DNA of 64,000 nucleotides, from the NCBI RefSeq assembly GCF_019649055.1, contig NW_026570231.1:682001-746000 (forward strand), read 5' to 3'. Shown piece by piece: positions 14,948-26,900 of the stretch (positions are counted from its first letter, which is position 1; each line of letters begins with the position of its first letter). Position numbers and translations under genes: made by a program. The stretch comes from Paramacrobiotus metropolitanus. Taxonomy: Eukaryota > Tardigrada > Eutardigrada > Parachela > Macrobiotidae. The notes beneath the pieces are model-generated. The model did not search any database, was not told the DNA's origin, and saw only the letters and a program-made list of their open reading frames with translations.

Positions 14948-17900
14948 ATGGGCAGGAATGCTAAGTTTTTTACCCAGTCGGACGGATGGGAATCGGATTC
15001 GCAGAGCACTCCCATCGCGCACGCCGCCCTCACTCCCCATCCCGCCACAACCAGCATCAACGGCAGTATGGGCAACAGTGGGAATGCAGTGTATCGGTTT
15101 GGCAAGAGAGTTATCGGGCAGCGTCACAATTCGGGCACTTCGACGTTCCGTTCACGATTGCTGCTAAAACATGGCACCTACAACATTACGGGGAAAAACA
15201 TTCCCCAGCGACGGGTTCGGCTGGTATCCGATTTATGGAATACGCTGATTGACCTCAAGTGGAGGTTTATTTTGATTCTGTGAGTTCTTCAGTACGATAG
15301 CTGATATGCGGTGAATTTTTACGGGTTTATTACCACCTGTTGCACAACTGGTCTCGAGTGATTCGATAAAAAACGCCTGAGGCCATCGTTTCTTTTGTGA
15401 TCGTTTCATTGCATGGGTGGGATTATTTTTCGCGTCTGGCTTTGTTAAGTTTCTCGCAGTTTCAATTTCGATTGCTACTAATTTTATACGCCCGTTTTTT
15501 TATCGTGGTTAGATATTGTATCGTTTTCCGTTACATTGTAATGGTGAGGAACGCCACGCTGAAATCCCAATAACGTGCTTTTCGATTTTTTTGCTTCCGT
15601 CCTGTATTTTTATGGTTAATTAGAATGGATTGGCATCTCCTGCTCGTACGTTGATATGGCCAGTTTAGTGAAAATAATTTGTTTGAAACCTCGAACGAAG
15701 AAAGTGAGTTTAAGCAGCATTCGGAAGCGTTGGATAATTTGCATGAAAATTACGTAATACAGGCGCAGCAAGTGTCATGCAAAGGAAATTACGTATGATA
15801 GCGTGCATTTCCGATGAGAGACTTTAGTCACTTTACTAAGCGTAAATTAAACAGTGCTGGCAAACATGCTACCACTTTAACAATTATTCATGCAGTTATT
15901 TTTTTGTGTTTGCAGCATGATTTTGACAAAATCACGAAAATGTTTTCATATCGGTGGTTTAAATGGATTGGTTAAATGGTTATTACGATGCGAAAAAAAG
16001 TTTTAATGCGATCTTTATGAGTTTGGATTTCTCATTGCTGAAGCCTGAAGTTACTCATCGTCGGTGCATGCCGAATATTTATTTGTTTGATATCTTATTT
16101 TATGTTGCAGTTTTATGTTAAGCTTCGTCATTTCGTGGGCTTTATTTGCCGTCATATTTTACGTCATTGCTTCTGCACACGGAGACCTGGAGCGAAGCAA
16201 TCAGGAAGATTGGAAACCCTGTATAAAAAATTTGGAAAGTTTTACGGCTGCGTTTCTATATTCTGTAGAAAGCCAGCATACAATTGGTTATGGATTTCGT
16301 TACACCACAGAAGAATGTGCCGAAGCGATTATTTTTATGTACGGTAGTTTAGTCGCCACAGGGCTGGCTAACTACAAGAAGCGCAGAGATTTTGATTCGT
16401 TATTCTTTTACAGGTGTCTTCAGGCTGCCGTGGGGGTAGCCTTGCAAGCATTTATGGTGGGGGTTGTTTTCGCTAAAGTTCAGGTACCTTGCATATACTT
16501 TAATTTTTCCTATAAGATCTGCCAGTTTGAGTTTTTGCCTTAAGTTAATATTTTATGTGCTGTACGACATTTTGGCTGTATTGCTTTCATTCGTCTGATC
16601 GGTTTCTTTCCACTTTAGTTGCCAAAAAAGAGGGCACAAACCTTGCTTTTCAGTGAAAAAGCCGTCATATGCAGCCGTGATGGAAAATTATGTTTACTCT
16701 TCCGCATTGGCAACATGCGCCGGAGCTTGATAATTCAGTCAAGTGTAAGTTACCTTATTGACTGCAAGTAGTGGTTGGTTATCTATAACTAACGCGAACC
16801 TTGCTGAACCAAGGTTACTGAAATGCGGCGTGATGAAAAAGCAAATTAATCCATAAAGGCATAAAAAGTATTTGCCTAGTGTACCAGTTTCCAGATAAAG
16901 AGACTAATCATTGGAGTAGCGAAGAAGGGGAAACGCTCGTGCTGGTAGATTAACCCAAACTAATCGCGATTGAACAATGGTGTTTTGGAACTGCTTATCA
17001 TCAACGATAGAACTTATTTTCTTACGCCGTAAGAAATTAAATTACGATACTTGCATACGTATTGGCAAAGTTAATTTTAATTTGGTATGCTATCCAGCGT
17101 GCTGCGATGAATCCGGCTTTCTGCATTTTTCATAATCTTGTGAATTATCATAGCTCACTCAAAAATGTTTGTAGTAAAAAAAGGATATTTTCGAGCACCC
17201 CAAAAGCTAAATTTGATTATTAGCCCCGATACCAGTAAAGACATAAGTAAAATATTGATATCAGCTGATGTTTTAATAATGAAAAATACTGATATCGGAA
17301 CCTTTTGAATTAGGTGAGAGCGCAGCTTGTTCATCATCGAAAAACTATCGAAGGCGAACTACTACCATTTCATCAACATGAAATGAGTATTCAGCTAGAT
17401 TCCATGAGTGGAAGCGCCTTTCTGGCATGGCCAGTCACTGCTTGTCATGTAATTACACCAACCAGCCCGATCTATGATCTCAGTAGGAAATCTTTGGAAC
17501 GCGCCAAATTCGAAATGATAGTTATTCTCGAAGGTAAGATAGAAGTTTTGCAGATTGCAGGAACTTGTAAATTATTATAAGGTGGATTGTTATGGGTAAT
17601 TTTAATTTTTGGTAGGTGTGATTGAATCCACGGGTATGGTGACACAGGTATGTACTTAGTTACAAACTTACAGTTAATGTGTTTGTACTTTGTACGTTAT
17701 TATTTTCTGAAAACGATTATCCTTTCACAGGCGCGGACCTCGTATGTGCCAGAAGAAATTTTATGGGGTCATCGGTTTTCTCGGTTGCTGACTTATCGAA
17801 AAGAAAGTGGACAGTACGTTGTCGATTTTGACCGGTTTCAAGCTGTGGAGGTAAAATATGTTTGTTCGTGAAAACTGCGTGTGGAGTACAGAGTATATAT

Positions 17901-18333
17901 TTTTCTTCCGTTTATAGAATTTGTTAGAATCTATGTTTTTGGTCTTGCTAAGCTAAGTGGTACTGTATACCGGCATAAATATTTGAAGACTGGATTGCGG
18001 GTTTTGTAGTTTGTCCCGAATATGCCCGATTGTTCGGCAAGAGAGCTTGATATGATTAAACATGCCAGTGTTCCGGATAACTATCAAGATGAGCAGCAAA
18101 ATGATGGTCGAGCTGCTGCGGAGAACACTCCTCCTAGTCCTAGTTTGCAGCGGGCAGTGTCTGCCGTCGGTATGCATTCTCCGAGTGCGATTGTTCCTGG
18201 TCTCAATGATCCCGGCCATAGTTCTCATTCGGTTGTTCCCGACTCACTGTCTCCTCGTCGGACAAGTGTACAATTTTCTGCCCCGGTGATACGTGTACAT
18301 GATGCTCATTATCACGATAAAATGGAGTATTAG
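14948..18333 (+). CDS. inward-rectifier potassium channel (Kir), paralogue A
   Basis: Tetrameric plasma-membrane K+ channel. Eight exons in phase: 14948-15279, 16111-16338, 16414-16483, 16619-16744, 17314-17533, 17616-17647, 17731-17850, 18010-18333 (483 aa). Seen: cytoplasmic [20 protein letters not shown] slide-helix region, M1 ([20 protein letters not shown]), selectivity filter TIGYG, M2 ([20 protein letters not shown]), then the cytoplasmic Kir domain ([40 protein letters not shown]) and a Ser/Pro-rich tail. The pore-lining position that controls rectification (Asp172 of Kir2.1) reads Gln in VALQAF, which predicts weak rectification by homology. Paralogue B lies about 30 kb downstream on the same strand. 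ATG choice: first in-frame ATG of a long exon; the sequence upstream is GC-richer 5' UTR-like. Confidence 0.93.
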
Positions 18334-19015
18334 AGTTGCGGGATGAAAAGTTGACCTCCAGTTTCAAGTTTTGGCTGTAATCCTAGTGGAGGTTTCTTTT
18401 TACTGATAATGTTAAGGTGGGGTTGCGGCTTTCAGCAAAATTGTTTGTTGATTTCTGAGGTAGAAAACACAGCTTTTGTGCTGTTAAATCAAAATTACAT
18501 AGTGTACTTTTATCATTCCGCTGTCTGATTGTAAGTTCCGGTGAAATCATTTTGATGAAGAGTGGAGCGGAAATGAGCAATATTTTTAACCAGTGATATT
18601 TTTCTTCTGCTGCTTTTATGAACTGCTTGTGAGTGTTAACTGTCTCTGAGAAATACATTAAAAAACGCTTTCGGCTCGGCTTTATTCGTGAATCTGACTT
18701 GACAGTGTGAAAACACCAAGATTGCAATGGAAAATTAACTGCAACATCGGTAGCACATTTTTAAAAATTAATCTGGGCAGCTACAGGTCTCGCATATCAA
18801 ATTGAACAACAAAGCGGATAAAATGTAACCACGTTAAGTACTTTCTAAGTATATCGAAAATGATGTTTTATATCGAAAAAATTATTGCTGACGTACGAAT
18901 ACGCAAAAAATAGCCGCTAATCACCTCGTCGCCGTCAATCGCACAGCTGTCCTGCCTTTTATAGGAATCTATCTGCGTTCGTTATCCACTTGCATCTTGC
19001 AGTTTTTGCAGTTGC
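18334..19015. other. convergent intergenic spacer
   Basis: Lies between the stops of Kir A and the minus-strand gene. An antisense 114-codon frame (18383-18727) shows no domain. Nothing else is supported. Confidence 0.4.
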
Positions 19016-20676
19016 TTATCGAGTGGTATTCCTGCTTTTTCCATAGGGATTGTGCCGTGAGCAGTGCTCTACTACGTGCGCAATTTCTTCTGCTTTCTTC
19101 GTGGTCATGCGCTGTCCGGAAGGTGATTCATAGGCTTCGGCATACTTTTCCTGACTGACCTGCGCTACGTCACCGTCCGTTAACCACATGAAAGCAGGTA
19201 GTTTGTAAAAGCACTGGACAATATCCAACCGCCCACCCGTTGAAATTTCTAAGCTCTTTATCTGTCCTAGTCCCCGCCTCGCCAGATCTTCGATGGTTGT
19301 TTTAAATTGCTGTTCTGTTAAAACGCTGGCTTTGTATGTCAATGAATACAGCCGGTAAAAAACAAACTGGCCGGGAGACAAGAGGATCTGCTTTGTCGCC
19401 GTTAAAGGCAGCGCTCGTACTGCTGGTTGTACTTGTACCCTTGCTTGTACTCTGTCCGCTACACGGGTCAACTGATAGCACCAGGCGGCACTGGCGCGGG
19501 CTAAAATGGTTCCAATCGCCATTTGTGGCTCAGGTAATTGCTTACTGATGTCGTCACGCGTTGGAAAAAGCAGAAATTCCAAAAGATGAATCATTAGTGC
19601 ATTTTTAAGCGCGTGGTGTTCCGTTTTCTTAGTTTCGATCTCTGGGTTATTTGAAAAGGCATGAACATTTACTAATGCAAGAACGCGGCGTGCTCTAATA
19701 GCGTCTATCAGGTCGTGGTCAAGCTGAAAAAAATATTCCCGCGCTTCGTCATCCAGGACAAAGGTCAACGGTCCGTGCATGTTGATGTAATCATAAAACC
19801 GAAGCGCCAGAGTTGGCAAATTGGTGGTGATTGCATCCGGATTCATCGAGTCTATTGCCCTGGAAGAGGACTGCACCGCTGAGGACGACGGCAGCAACAG
19901 ATATTTCAATTCGGAGCCATAATAGTTTAACGGCTTAGACAACTTTTTCAAGAATCGACTGCAGGTGTCCGGATTTGCAGTTGCGACAAGGGATGCACAC
20001 GGCTCACGCAGATCGATACAGAGTTTCTGGTAGCCAAAAAGGAGTTCGAAGTCTCGCGCATCCCAGCTGCGCCGTATCGTTTGCAGTACAAGTTCCGCAG
20101 TGCTTGTTCGTACCAGTTCCAGAAGACCGCCGTTGGCTTCGTTGAGCACTAACGTCGTCTTGTACTTTGTCAGCGGTGTTCCGCGAATCTGCTTCTTTAT
20201 ATCTGCAAAAAATGTAAACGATGTTTTCTACTTGCGGGAATTCAGAATTTTAGTATGAATCGGATTTGCTGAATAGAATTCTATTATTCAACAAAAATAC
20301 AAAATTCAATTATGCAGCAAAAAATATAGGTAATTCGCATACCCGATAGCGACGAGGTCAGTTGAACGTTTCGTTGTTTCTCAACGTGCGAAATAGCATC
20401 ACCACATATGTTAGTAAACTGGGACGTTTGACCAGAAGACGGTACATCAATTAGCAGAAGTTGTAATGCAGAGTTGTATCGTAAGTTTTTGCGGTTTTCA
20501 CCCAAAGGTTGGAGATAAACGTTTCCGGCAGAAAGTGTCGCAACTAAGCCCAACAAGCAGCCGAAAACGGTCATTGGCGTAGTTTGGTACTTCTTGGCTT
20601 CTGCTTCGAGATATTCCCAGAGTTGTCGCGAGGCCAGTTGTTGCAAATCGGGTAGCACGGCACTGAACGCTTCCAT
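19016..20676 (-). CDS. uncharacterised protein, possible degenerate P-loop (DUF3987-like) ATPase
   Basis: Two exons, 20676-20343 and 20202-19016, join in phase to 506 aa. I do not recognise it with confidence. The order of features resembles DUF3987/primase-helicase-like proteins: a helical N-terminus, then LLLIDVPSSGQTSQF where a Walker A GxxGxGKS would be (Lys replaced by Gln), about 60 residues later VLNEANGGLLELVR, like a Walker B-type hydrophobic-Glu stretch, then LCIDLREPCASLVATANP. The C-terminal half is helical with a winged-helix-like stretch (LTEQQFKTTIEDLARRGLG). Such proteins are common in phages and mobile elements, and this gene sits at the edge of a transposon-rich region, so a mobile origin is possible. 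The function call is a guess; the gene model itself looks sound. Confidence 0.55.
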
Positions 20677-20938
20677 TTTAATGCCTCAAACTTCCCGAAA
20701 ATTGTAGGCAGAGGAACTACAAAGAACAACCACAACTCAAACATCATTAATTATTAGGAATTTAAGGTACAGTAGTTATAAATATGGTTGACGCACTCCC
20801 ACTGCCTCACAGCAGTTAAAAAGCTTTACCGGTATGTGCGCGCGCGTTCTTAATAACAGTTATGTCAAACATGCAACGAAAAGCTAGTGCATGTTATTCT
20901 TTCTCTCAAGTTCAATGGCTCAAAGTAAACGTGTCCAT

Positions 20939-21389
20939 TCATTCATTTTGGCCACCATTCATTTTGGCCACCATTCATTTCGGCCACCATTCATTTCGGC
21001 CACCACTGATTTGGTTACCGCGTTCGATTTTTGTTTTTTAGTGTTCTTAGGTTTCTTAGGTCTTCTTAGGTTTTCTTAAGTTTCTTAGGTTATTCTTAGG
21101 TTTCGTAGGTTTCTTGGGTTTCTTAGGTTTTCTTGCCCTCGGTTTTTGGGTGTGTTTACTATTTTAGGTTTATGTTATTAAATTTACTTGTTTTCCTTAT
21201 GTTTTCTTATGTTTATTTTTATTATGTTTTATTTATTGAGGAAACATTGCTGGATCACAGGCTCACAACGTAATGAATGTATGTACTCGTATTAGCTGAA
21301 AATCGAACGCGGTACTAAAATCAGTGGTGGCCAAAATGAATGGTGGCCGAAATAAATGGTGGCCAAAATGAATGGTGGCCAAAATGGGC
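20939..21389. mobile_element. foldback (long inverted repeat) element with tandem 17-bp units
   Basis: The left arm (20939-21029) and right arm (21301-21389) are inverted copies of each other over about 90 bp, ending inward at CGCGTTCGATTTT/AATCGAACGCG. Each arm carries four tandem copies of about 17 bp, GGCCACCATTCATTTT and variants. The 270-bp centre is a T-rich degenerate repeat of cttaggtttcttagg followed by plain AT-rich sequence, with no ORF. This is the structure of a non-autonomous foldback transposon. I could not identify a clean target-site duplication. Confidence 0.7.
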
Positions 21390-22022
21390 CACCAGATAGG
21401 GCGCCAAAGTAAAAACTTCAATACAATTACATCTCTTCACTATAACTTTGCACTAGGGCTGCATGATCACATTACAATTCGATTAGTAGCCAATGCAAAT
21501 TACTGTATTGGAATCAAGGTCACAGTCACATGAAATTAAATAAGCAGATGTGGTGAAGGAAGAGTCTGAACTGAAGTCTCGTACAATATTCTGCGAATTC
21601 TAGGTGGCCATATACATGCACACCTTTTAAATATTGTATTCAGTTACGACAAGGCTAATAATTGATGATAGGACAACAATTTCTTAGGGCGCGCAGAGGT
21701 ACATATTATGGTGGTCTCAGTAAGTTTTTCGATTAATTTGATATTAACAATTCTCGAGAACTCTGTAAACTGAAAACTTCACTATAGAGTCTAGATGAAA
21801 TTGTAGACGTTTCAACATCCATAAACCACGATAACGCGAGTACGGTTATGCAAATTTCAGACTTGAAACGAACAGATTTCAGAAACAGCTTGGCGATCCA
21901 GCTACAAAAAAGCTTGCAACATAACAATTTATTAGAATTCCGGTAGATTCCGGTGAAATTTCGGACCTTCTTATAAATTTGTGCCAAGCTGCATGGTTGC
22001 TACCGAATTTCTGCACACACAA

Positions 22023-22070
22023 GTGAAAGCGGTTACTATGGATACAGTTTCCATAGTAACTGCTTTCCAT
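22023..22070. repeat. short perfect-stem hairpin
   Basis: GAAAGCGGTTACTATGGA (22025-22042) is followed after 7 bases by its near-perfect reverse complement TCCATAGTAACTGCTTTC (22050-22067). It may be the remains of a MITE. Confidence 0.5.
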
Positions 22071-22424
22071 TTCAGGCATTTCTACACTCATCATACAATC
22101 ACCGGTACTTTTCTTCCTGACTCAAGAAGTACCCAAAAATCACTGCTCCGGGAGCAGGGAGCAGTGCTCCCAATCGAAAGAAACGAAACTATTTAAAAAG
22201 TAAGTAGTAATACACCATTTTGCGAGCGGTTTGTGGGCCGATGGTGTATCTGTATCCGTGACCTTCATGGCATTGGCTGATGCGCTGCCAGTAATCGGCT
22301 CAGACGTGACCTTTGGACATTCATTGATAGCTACTGTAACTTTGAAATTTGAATTTCAAAGAAAATACAGTGAAGAGTGTAGGAAGGAAATAAGTGCGCA
22401 GTAATTAGGGAAGAAGTAAGTAGT

Positions 22425-22910
22425 GGAAGTCGACTTCAAGCCGATTTGAAGTCAAATAAATAGTAAAACGAAAATTTGTCTTACGTGGTTAGATAGAGGA
22501 AAGAGTATTTGGACGTCGCACAAACTTTACATGTACTGCTCCAGTCGTCCACCCGGAGTTTCGCATCACGGTTGCACATAAAGTCTATGCAGGCAATGCA
22601 GTCGTGCTTCGATGGCCGGAACAATACAGGGAAAGTGCTGTGCGACATCATTATCGAAATATCTATATTTTAAAGATATAACGCGGATTTTGTTAGGTTA
22701 CTTTCAGATTCCTTAAATTATTTTAAAAGACTTGTGAGTCGACTTGAAACAGAACTTGAGGACTTGGTTTCATAACTTTCATACACCAAGTCGACTTCGT
22801 TGACTTGGTTTGAAAGAATAAGTTCAGGTTAATAACCTGACTTTTCCTTCAGTTTTTAGTTACGTTACTAACTTGATAAGTCGACTTCGCCAAGTATTTG
22901 GCAACCCTAA
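22425..22910. repeat. cluster of AAGTCGACTT palindromes
   Basis: Four copies of a GTCGACTT-centred palindrome (near 22427, 22738, 22789, 22879) lie among related CAAGT/ACTTG repeats. The right end reads TTTGGCAACCCTAAC, reminiscent of hAT terminal sequences (CAGGGTTGCCA in reverse), so this may be a decayed hAT MITE. No matching left end was found. The rest of 21390-23542 shows no gene. Confidence 0.35.
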
Positions 22911-23542
22911 CTATAGACATGTACAGAAGTAGTTCTACTGTACTGCCTGTACATAGGCTGAATTATTAGCCCTATTACCTTTTATTTTACGGGAAGCATT
23001 TGAATACTAATACTTCCCAATATTTATAGGGTAAAAATAAAATAATAACAAAAATACAGTTTTGGCAGGAACTGTATGTAATGTATAATAAATAATAATG
23101 CTGGTATAGCTAACTTTACAATTAGATGGGCGTGGCGCAGCATTGTGAACGTGTGGCCGCCGGCCGGCATGACCATTTGCTCTGCGCATGCCATTGCCGA
23201 CACCATGCAACCCTGGTGAGCCTTGTAGACAGCCCATTAACAGCTAGCAGCAACACGCCCCTAAGACCACTACCACTGGTGCTGCCTTAACAGGGAGGAC
23301 CGCCCTCTCTATTCCTATACTACAGTCCTAACAGCAAGTAACGATGGATGCGAATAAAGTTCTCAAGTATGAAAAGTTAGACTTCAAGAATCCGGAGACC
23401 TCGAGTTCGTTTTCATCATTCAATAGTCCAAGATTTATGCTCTTGACGCACTTATTTCTGCAAGAACCGTCAAACGGAATTCTTTAGACTAATTTCTGGC
23501 GAAATTAGCTATTGGTGATTTGTCGCTTTTCGTCATATAATG

Positions 23543-23608
23543 CTGAGATCCACCATTTCAGGTTCGCCGCTCCTGCTGAGATCCACCATTTCAGGTTCGT
23601 CGCTCCTG
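23543..23608 (+). repeat. two-copy tandem repeat of 33 bp
   Basis: CTGAGATCCACCATTTCAGG plus following bases is repeated directly at 23543 and 23576 with one or two differences. It abuts the palindromic MITE-like element. Confidence 0.65.
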
Positions 23609-23625
23609 AAAATTTGCTTTTACAG

Positions 23626-23752
23626 TAGACAATTTGGACAAAGTGCGGCAGTAGCAATACAAATGGCTAAAGCCGTCTCGTAGACGCACGACGGAACGGC
23701 TATTGCTACAGCCATTGTTATTGCTACTGCCGCATTTTGCCCAAATTGTCTA
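23626..23752. mobile_element. 127-bp MITE-like palindrome
   Basis: The ends TAGACAATTTGG and CCAAATTGTCTA are exact inverses, and the similarity continues inward over about 55 bp (GCGGCAGTAGCAATA...TATTGCTACTGCCGC with small gaps). TA on both sides would fit a TA target duplication (Tc1/mariner type). It has no coding capacity. Confidence 0.6.
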
Positions 23753-23979
23753 GTAATTCGGTAAATACTCTGCGACCTGCGTACATCAGTGCTTCTTTTA
23801 CCGTTGTCGATCTGAAACTTGATAACAGTTATCAGAAATATATTCTAGTTCCAACATCAAAATAGCCGCCAGTCACGTGATTCGAAACTAAAAATACGGC
23901 TAACCTTCTAGATCTTATGTGATCGAGGATTGGTCTTACGACCACCGGACTGCAGATTAAGAAATACCCGCCTTATAAT

Positions 23980-26900
23980 ATGGACGCCAGGGCCACGTTT
24001 TTTATAATAGCTTTAGAACGGCTCGACGAAGCTGGAAATAAGGGAATTGAAGAACTGCAAGATGTGGCCGTTACCATACAGTCTGAAACTCAGAACGAAA
24101 ACTTCAGCTTGGAGTCTCTTCTCGCCATAAAAAACGGAATTCCTGAAACCTCACCGTATGACACAGTGCGCTTACAAGGATTTCTTATAACAAGCTTAAG
24201 CGGATGTGTCGCGCTTAAAAGCACTGGAGACGGTAACTGTTTGTACAATTCAATTGCTGTTTCGGTAAATGGACAGGAATCGTTATCGAGGGAGTATCGA
24301 GTACGTGCAGGGCTGCTGATGATACTAGAACCAGAGCGCATGACTTTTAGTCCGGAGCAGCAGGTAATCGACACTTATGAGGTCCACCCTTGGCGGTACC
24401 GGTCTTTATTGGCGCAGTTTGCCGAAACCTGCCCGCACCGGTATCACGTTGCAACTGCTTTTTTAAACAAAGAAACATTTGACGAAATTCCGCGATGCGG
24501 CCCAGGTAGTGAAAATTGAATCAGCGTAATATTACCCACAGAAATGGAACTTTGGATTCAGAACGATGCCGAAAACATCGTGAAACCAAATCGATGGGCA
24601 TGCCGGAACTGTATCATTGCTGTCGCAACGTCGTTGCAGGTGGAGATAGTTATTTTACGGCCAAAGGTATGCTATGTTTTCTAATGACGTTTGGTCTTAA
24701 GACCAGCTTACCAAATGCACGGTTGCAGGGATACTCCTCTTTCCTGGTGCGACCGAATTCACCCTGTGGAAGAAGAATTTATATATTATGGGAGACAAAT
24801 CACTTTGCTCCAGTGCAGCTTGATACAAGAGCCAAACAATACCTGTCCGCGGTAATCATTGAAGCTATGCATCGAAAGCGCGACAAAAATTCCAGCGGAT
24901 TATCATTGTTTTGCCTTTCTTGCATTTTGTACCCAAAAAAGACCGACTGTAGCAAACAAATCTTAACAGATTCTGATTTTTACGATTTTCCAAGTCCGAT
25001 CACACCAGAAAAGCAAATGAAAAAACGCAAGGAAGGAAGTCAAACCAATAAAACTTGCCCCGTGGAATCCAGTAGCTCCCGGTCCGCATCATTAGTGCCT
25101 CAACTGAAAAAGCGCAAAACGTATCTCCAGCAGCCTGACCTGCCCCCGAAAGCAGTAAAGTGCGCCACCGACGATGAAAGACATCTGTCCCACTCAGGAA
25201 CTCGGCTTAAATTTTCTGAATCAGGTCAGAATGGGACCATGTTACGGAAACATTTCTGAATTTCGACTTACCGGACGATTTAGATCTTTTCCAAGAACAG
25301 TCGAATGCTGAAGTTTCTACAGGTAATATAATGGTTAATCGTTTTTACGATATGGCTGCATGCAGCACGCTGGCTAATGAGAATATGTTTTTGCAGGAAA
25401 AGCCACGGTCAAGTCTGTCGAAATCGAACGTAAGCATTTGTCTTGCAACATCTTACGTGTTATACTGCGAAAATCCTTAAATGCCTTTACATACTTAGGG
25501 GATCGCGTTCGCGCCGTATTATTGGAAATTTACGGAAACGAAATCGAAAATCCTGAGTTTTGCACCAAAGGAATTTTCAGCAATCGCACTGTGGAAGTTA
25601 TGGAAAATTTAACACGATCAGTACAAAATAATGAGGTAGTTTGCACAATTGTTGGAAGTTGATGTGGTCTTACGACCAATTATCTTCGTTTAGGATTTGG
25701 ACGCCACTCAAAAAAAGCTTATCCGCGAACGAATGCGATTTTTTATGAAGGCGGTTGCAGAACAGGCGGCTGTAGGCACAGTTTGGCGGACGGAAAATTA
25801 TTTTACAAGGATAAACTGGCCAAGAAAAAGCATATCCTCAAATTTGTAGACGTTTTTGAATTTGCGTGGAATATTCATCTTCTGCCTTCACAAGCATGCG
25901 TTGCGCGAAGCGCGGAAAGCCTGGCAAAAGAGTTGTCGCGCTCTGTGTTCATTAAGGATGGACATCGGTTGATGGAGAGTATTAAATCCGTTTGTGCTGG
26001 TTGTCAAATCACGAGAGCAACAAAGCAGCTTATGCCTTATGTGCCAAAAATCAGAAGGACCACCGAATTGATGGAGCGGATTCAAATCGATCTCGTTGAT
26101 ATGGCACCCGATACGGAAAAGCAAATGCAAACAAATCTCGGCCAGTTTCGCTACGTTCTTTCCATAACAGAATGTTTCAGCTGATTTTGTTTTTTATTCC
26201 CTATTAGAAACAAGACAGCCGAAGAAATTCATGCACAGTTGGTAACCTTTTTTGTGGATGAAGGTTGTCCAAAAATTCTACAGAGTGACAACGGAAAAGT
26301 TTCCATTAATAAGCTGGTAAAAGACCTTTTGGAAAATGCAAGCGTTGGGTTTGTGCATGGTAGGCCATACCATCCACAGTCACAGGTAACTGTCTTTTTC
26401 GAATTTCTAGATTTTAAAAAAATCTTCATTTTAATGTTACAGGGACAAGTGGAACGTCTAAATCAAAAGCTGAAGCGAGCTCTTGCATTTATGATGGCTA
26501 ATTTGGACCCTGTAACGCAAGGTTTATTATGGCCGTATTTTTTGCCATCCGTCCAGCACTTATTGAATACAACACTACATAATTCCACAAATATGACGCC
26601 GTTTGAAGTTTACAAGGGGTACGCTTCTGCGCTAAGCCTTGAAAGAATAGGTAAGATTTCCCAACCTGGTCTCAAGACCTACCAAACACTTTCAGTTGTA
26701 GAATTGGATCCGGTGCCATGGAAAGCGGAGCACGTCAGTATGCTGAAACGACTTATGCCTGAGCCACCAGATGATGAGTTTGCTGATGTTTATGCAATGG
26801 AACAGTATGAAAACGACATTGATGAAAAGGCTGAAGAAAACCTTCGACACCTAGATGATCTGCCAGAACCGCTGCGGTCGCAGGCTCTACACGCGCTGGA

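Noticed and set aside
26386-26442. Apparent 19-residue insertion inside the integrase
   Set aside because: It is a 57-bp intron (gtaact...ttacag) whose length is a multiple of three and which lacks a stop; removing it restores HPQSQ|GQVERLN.
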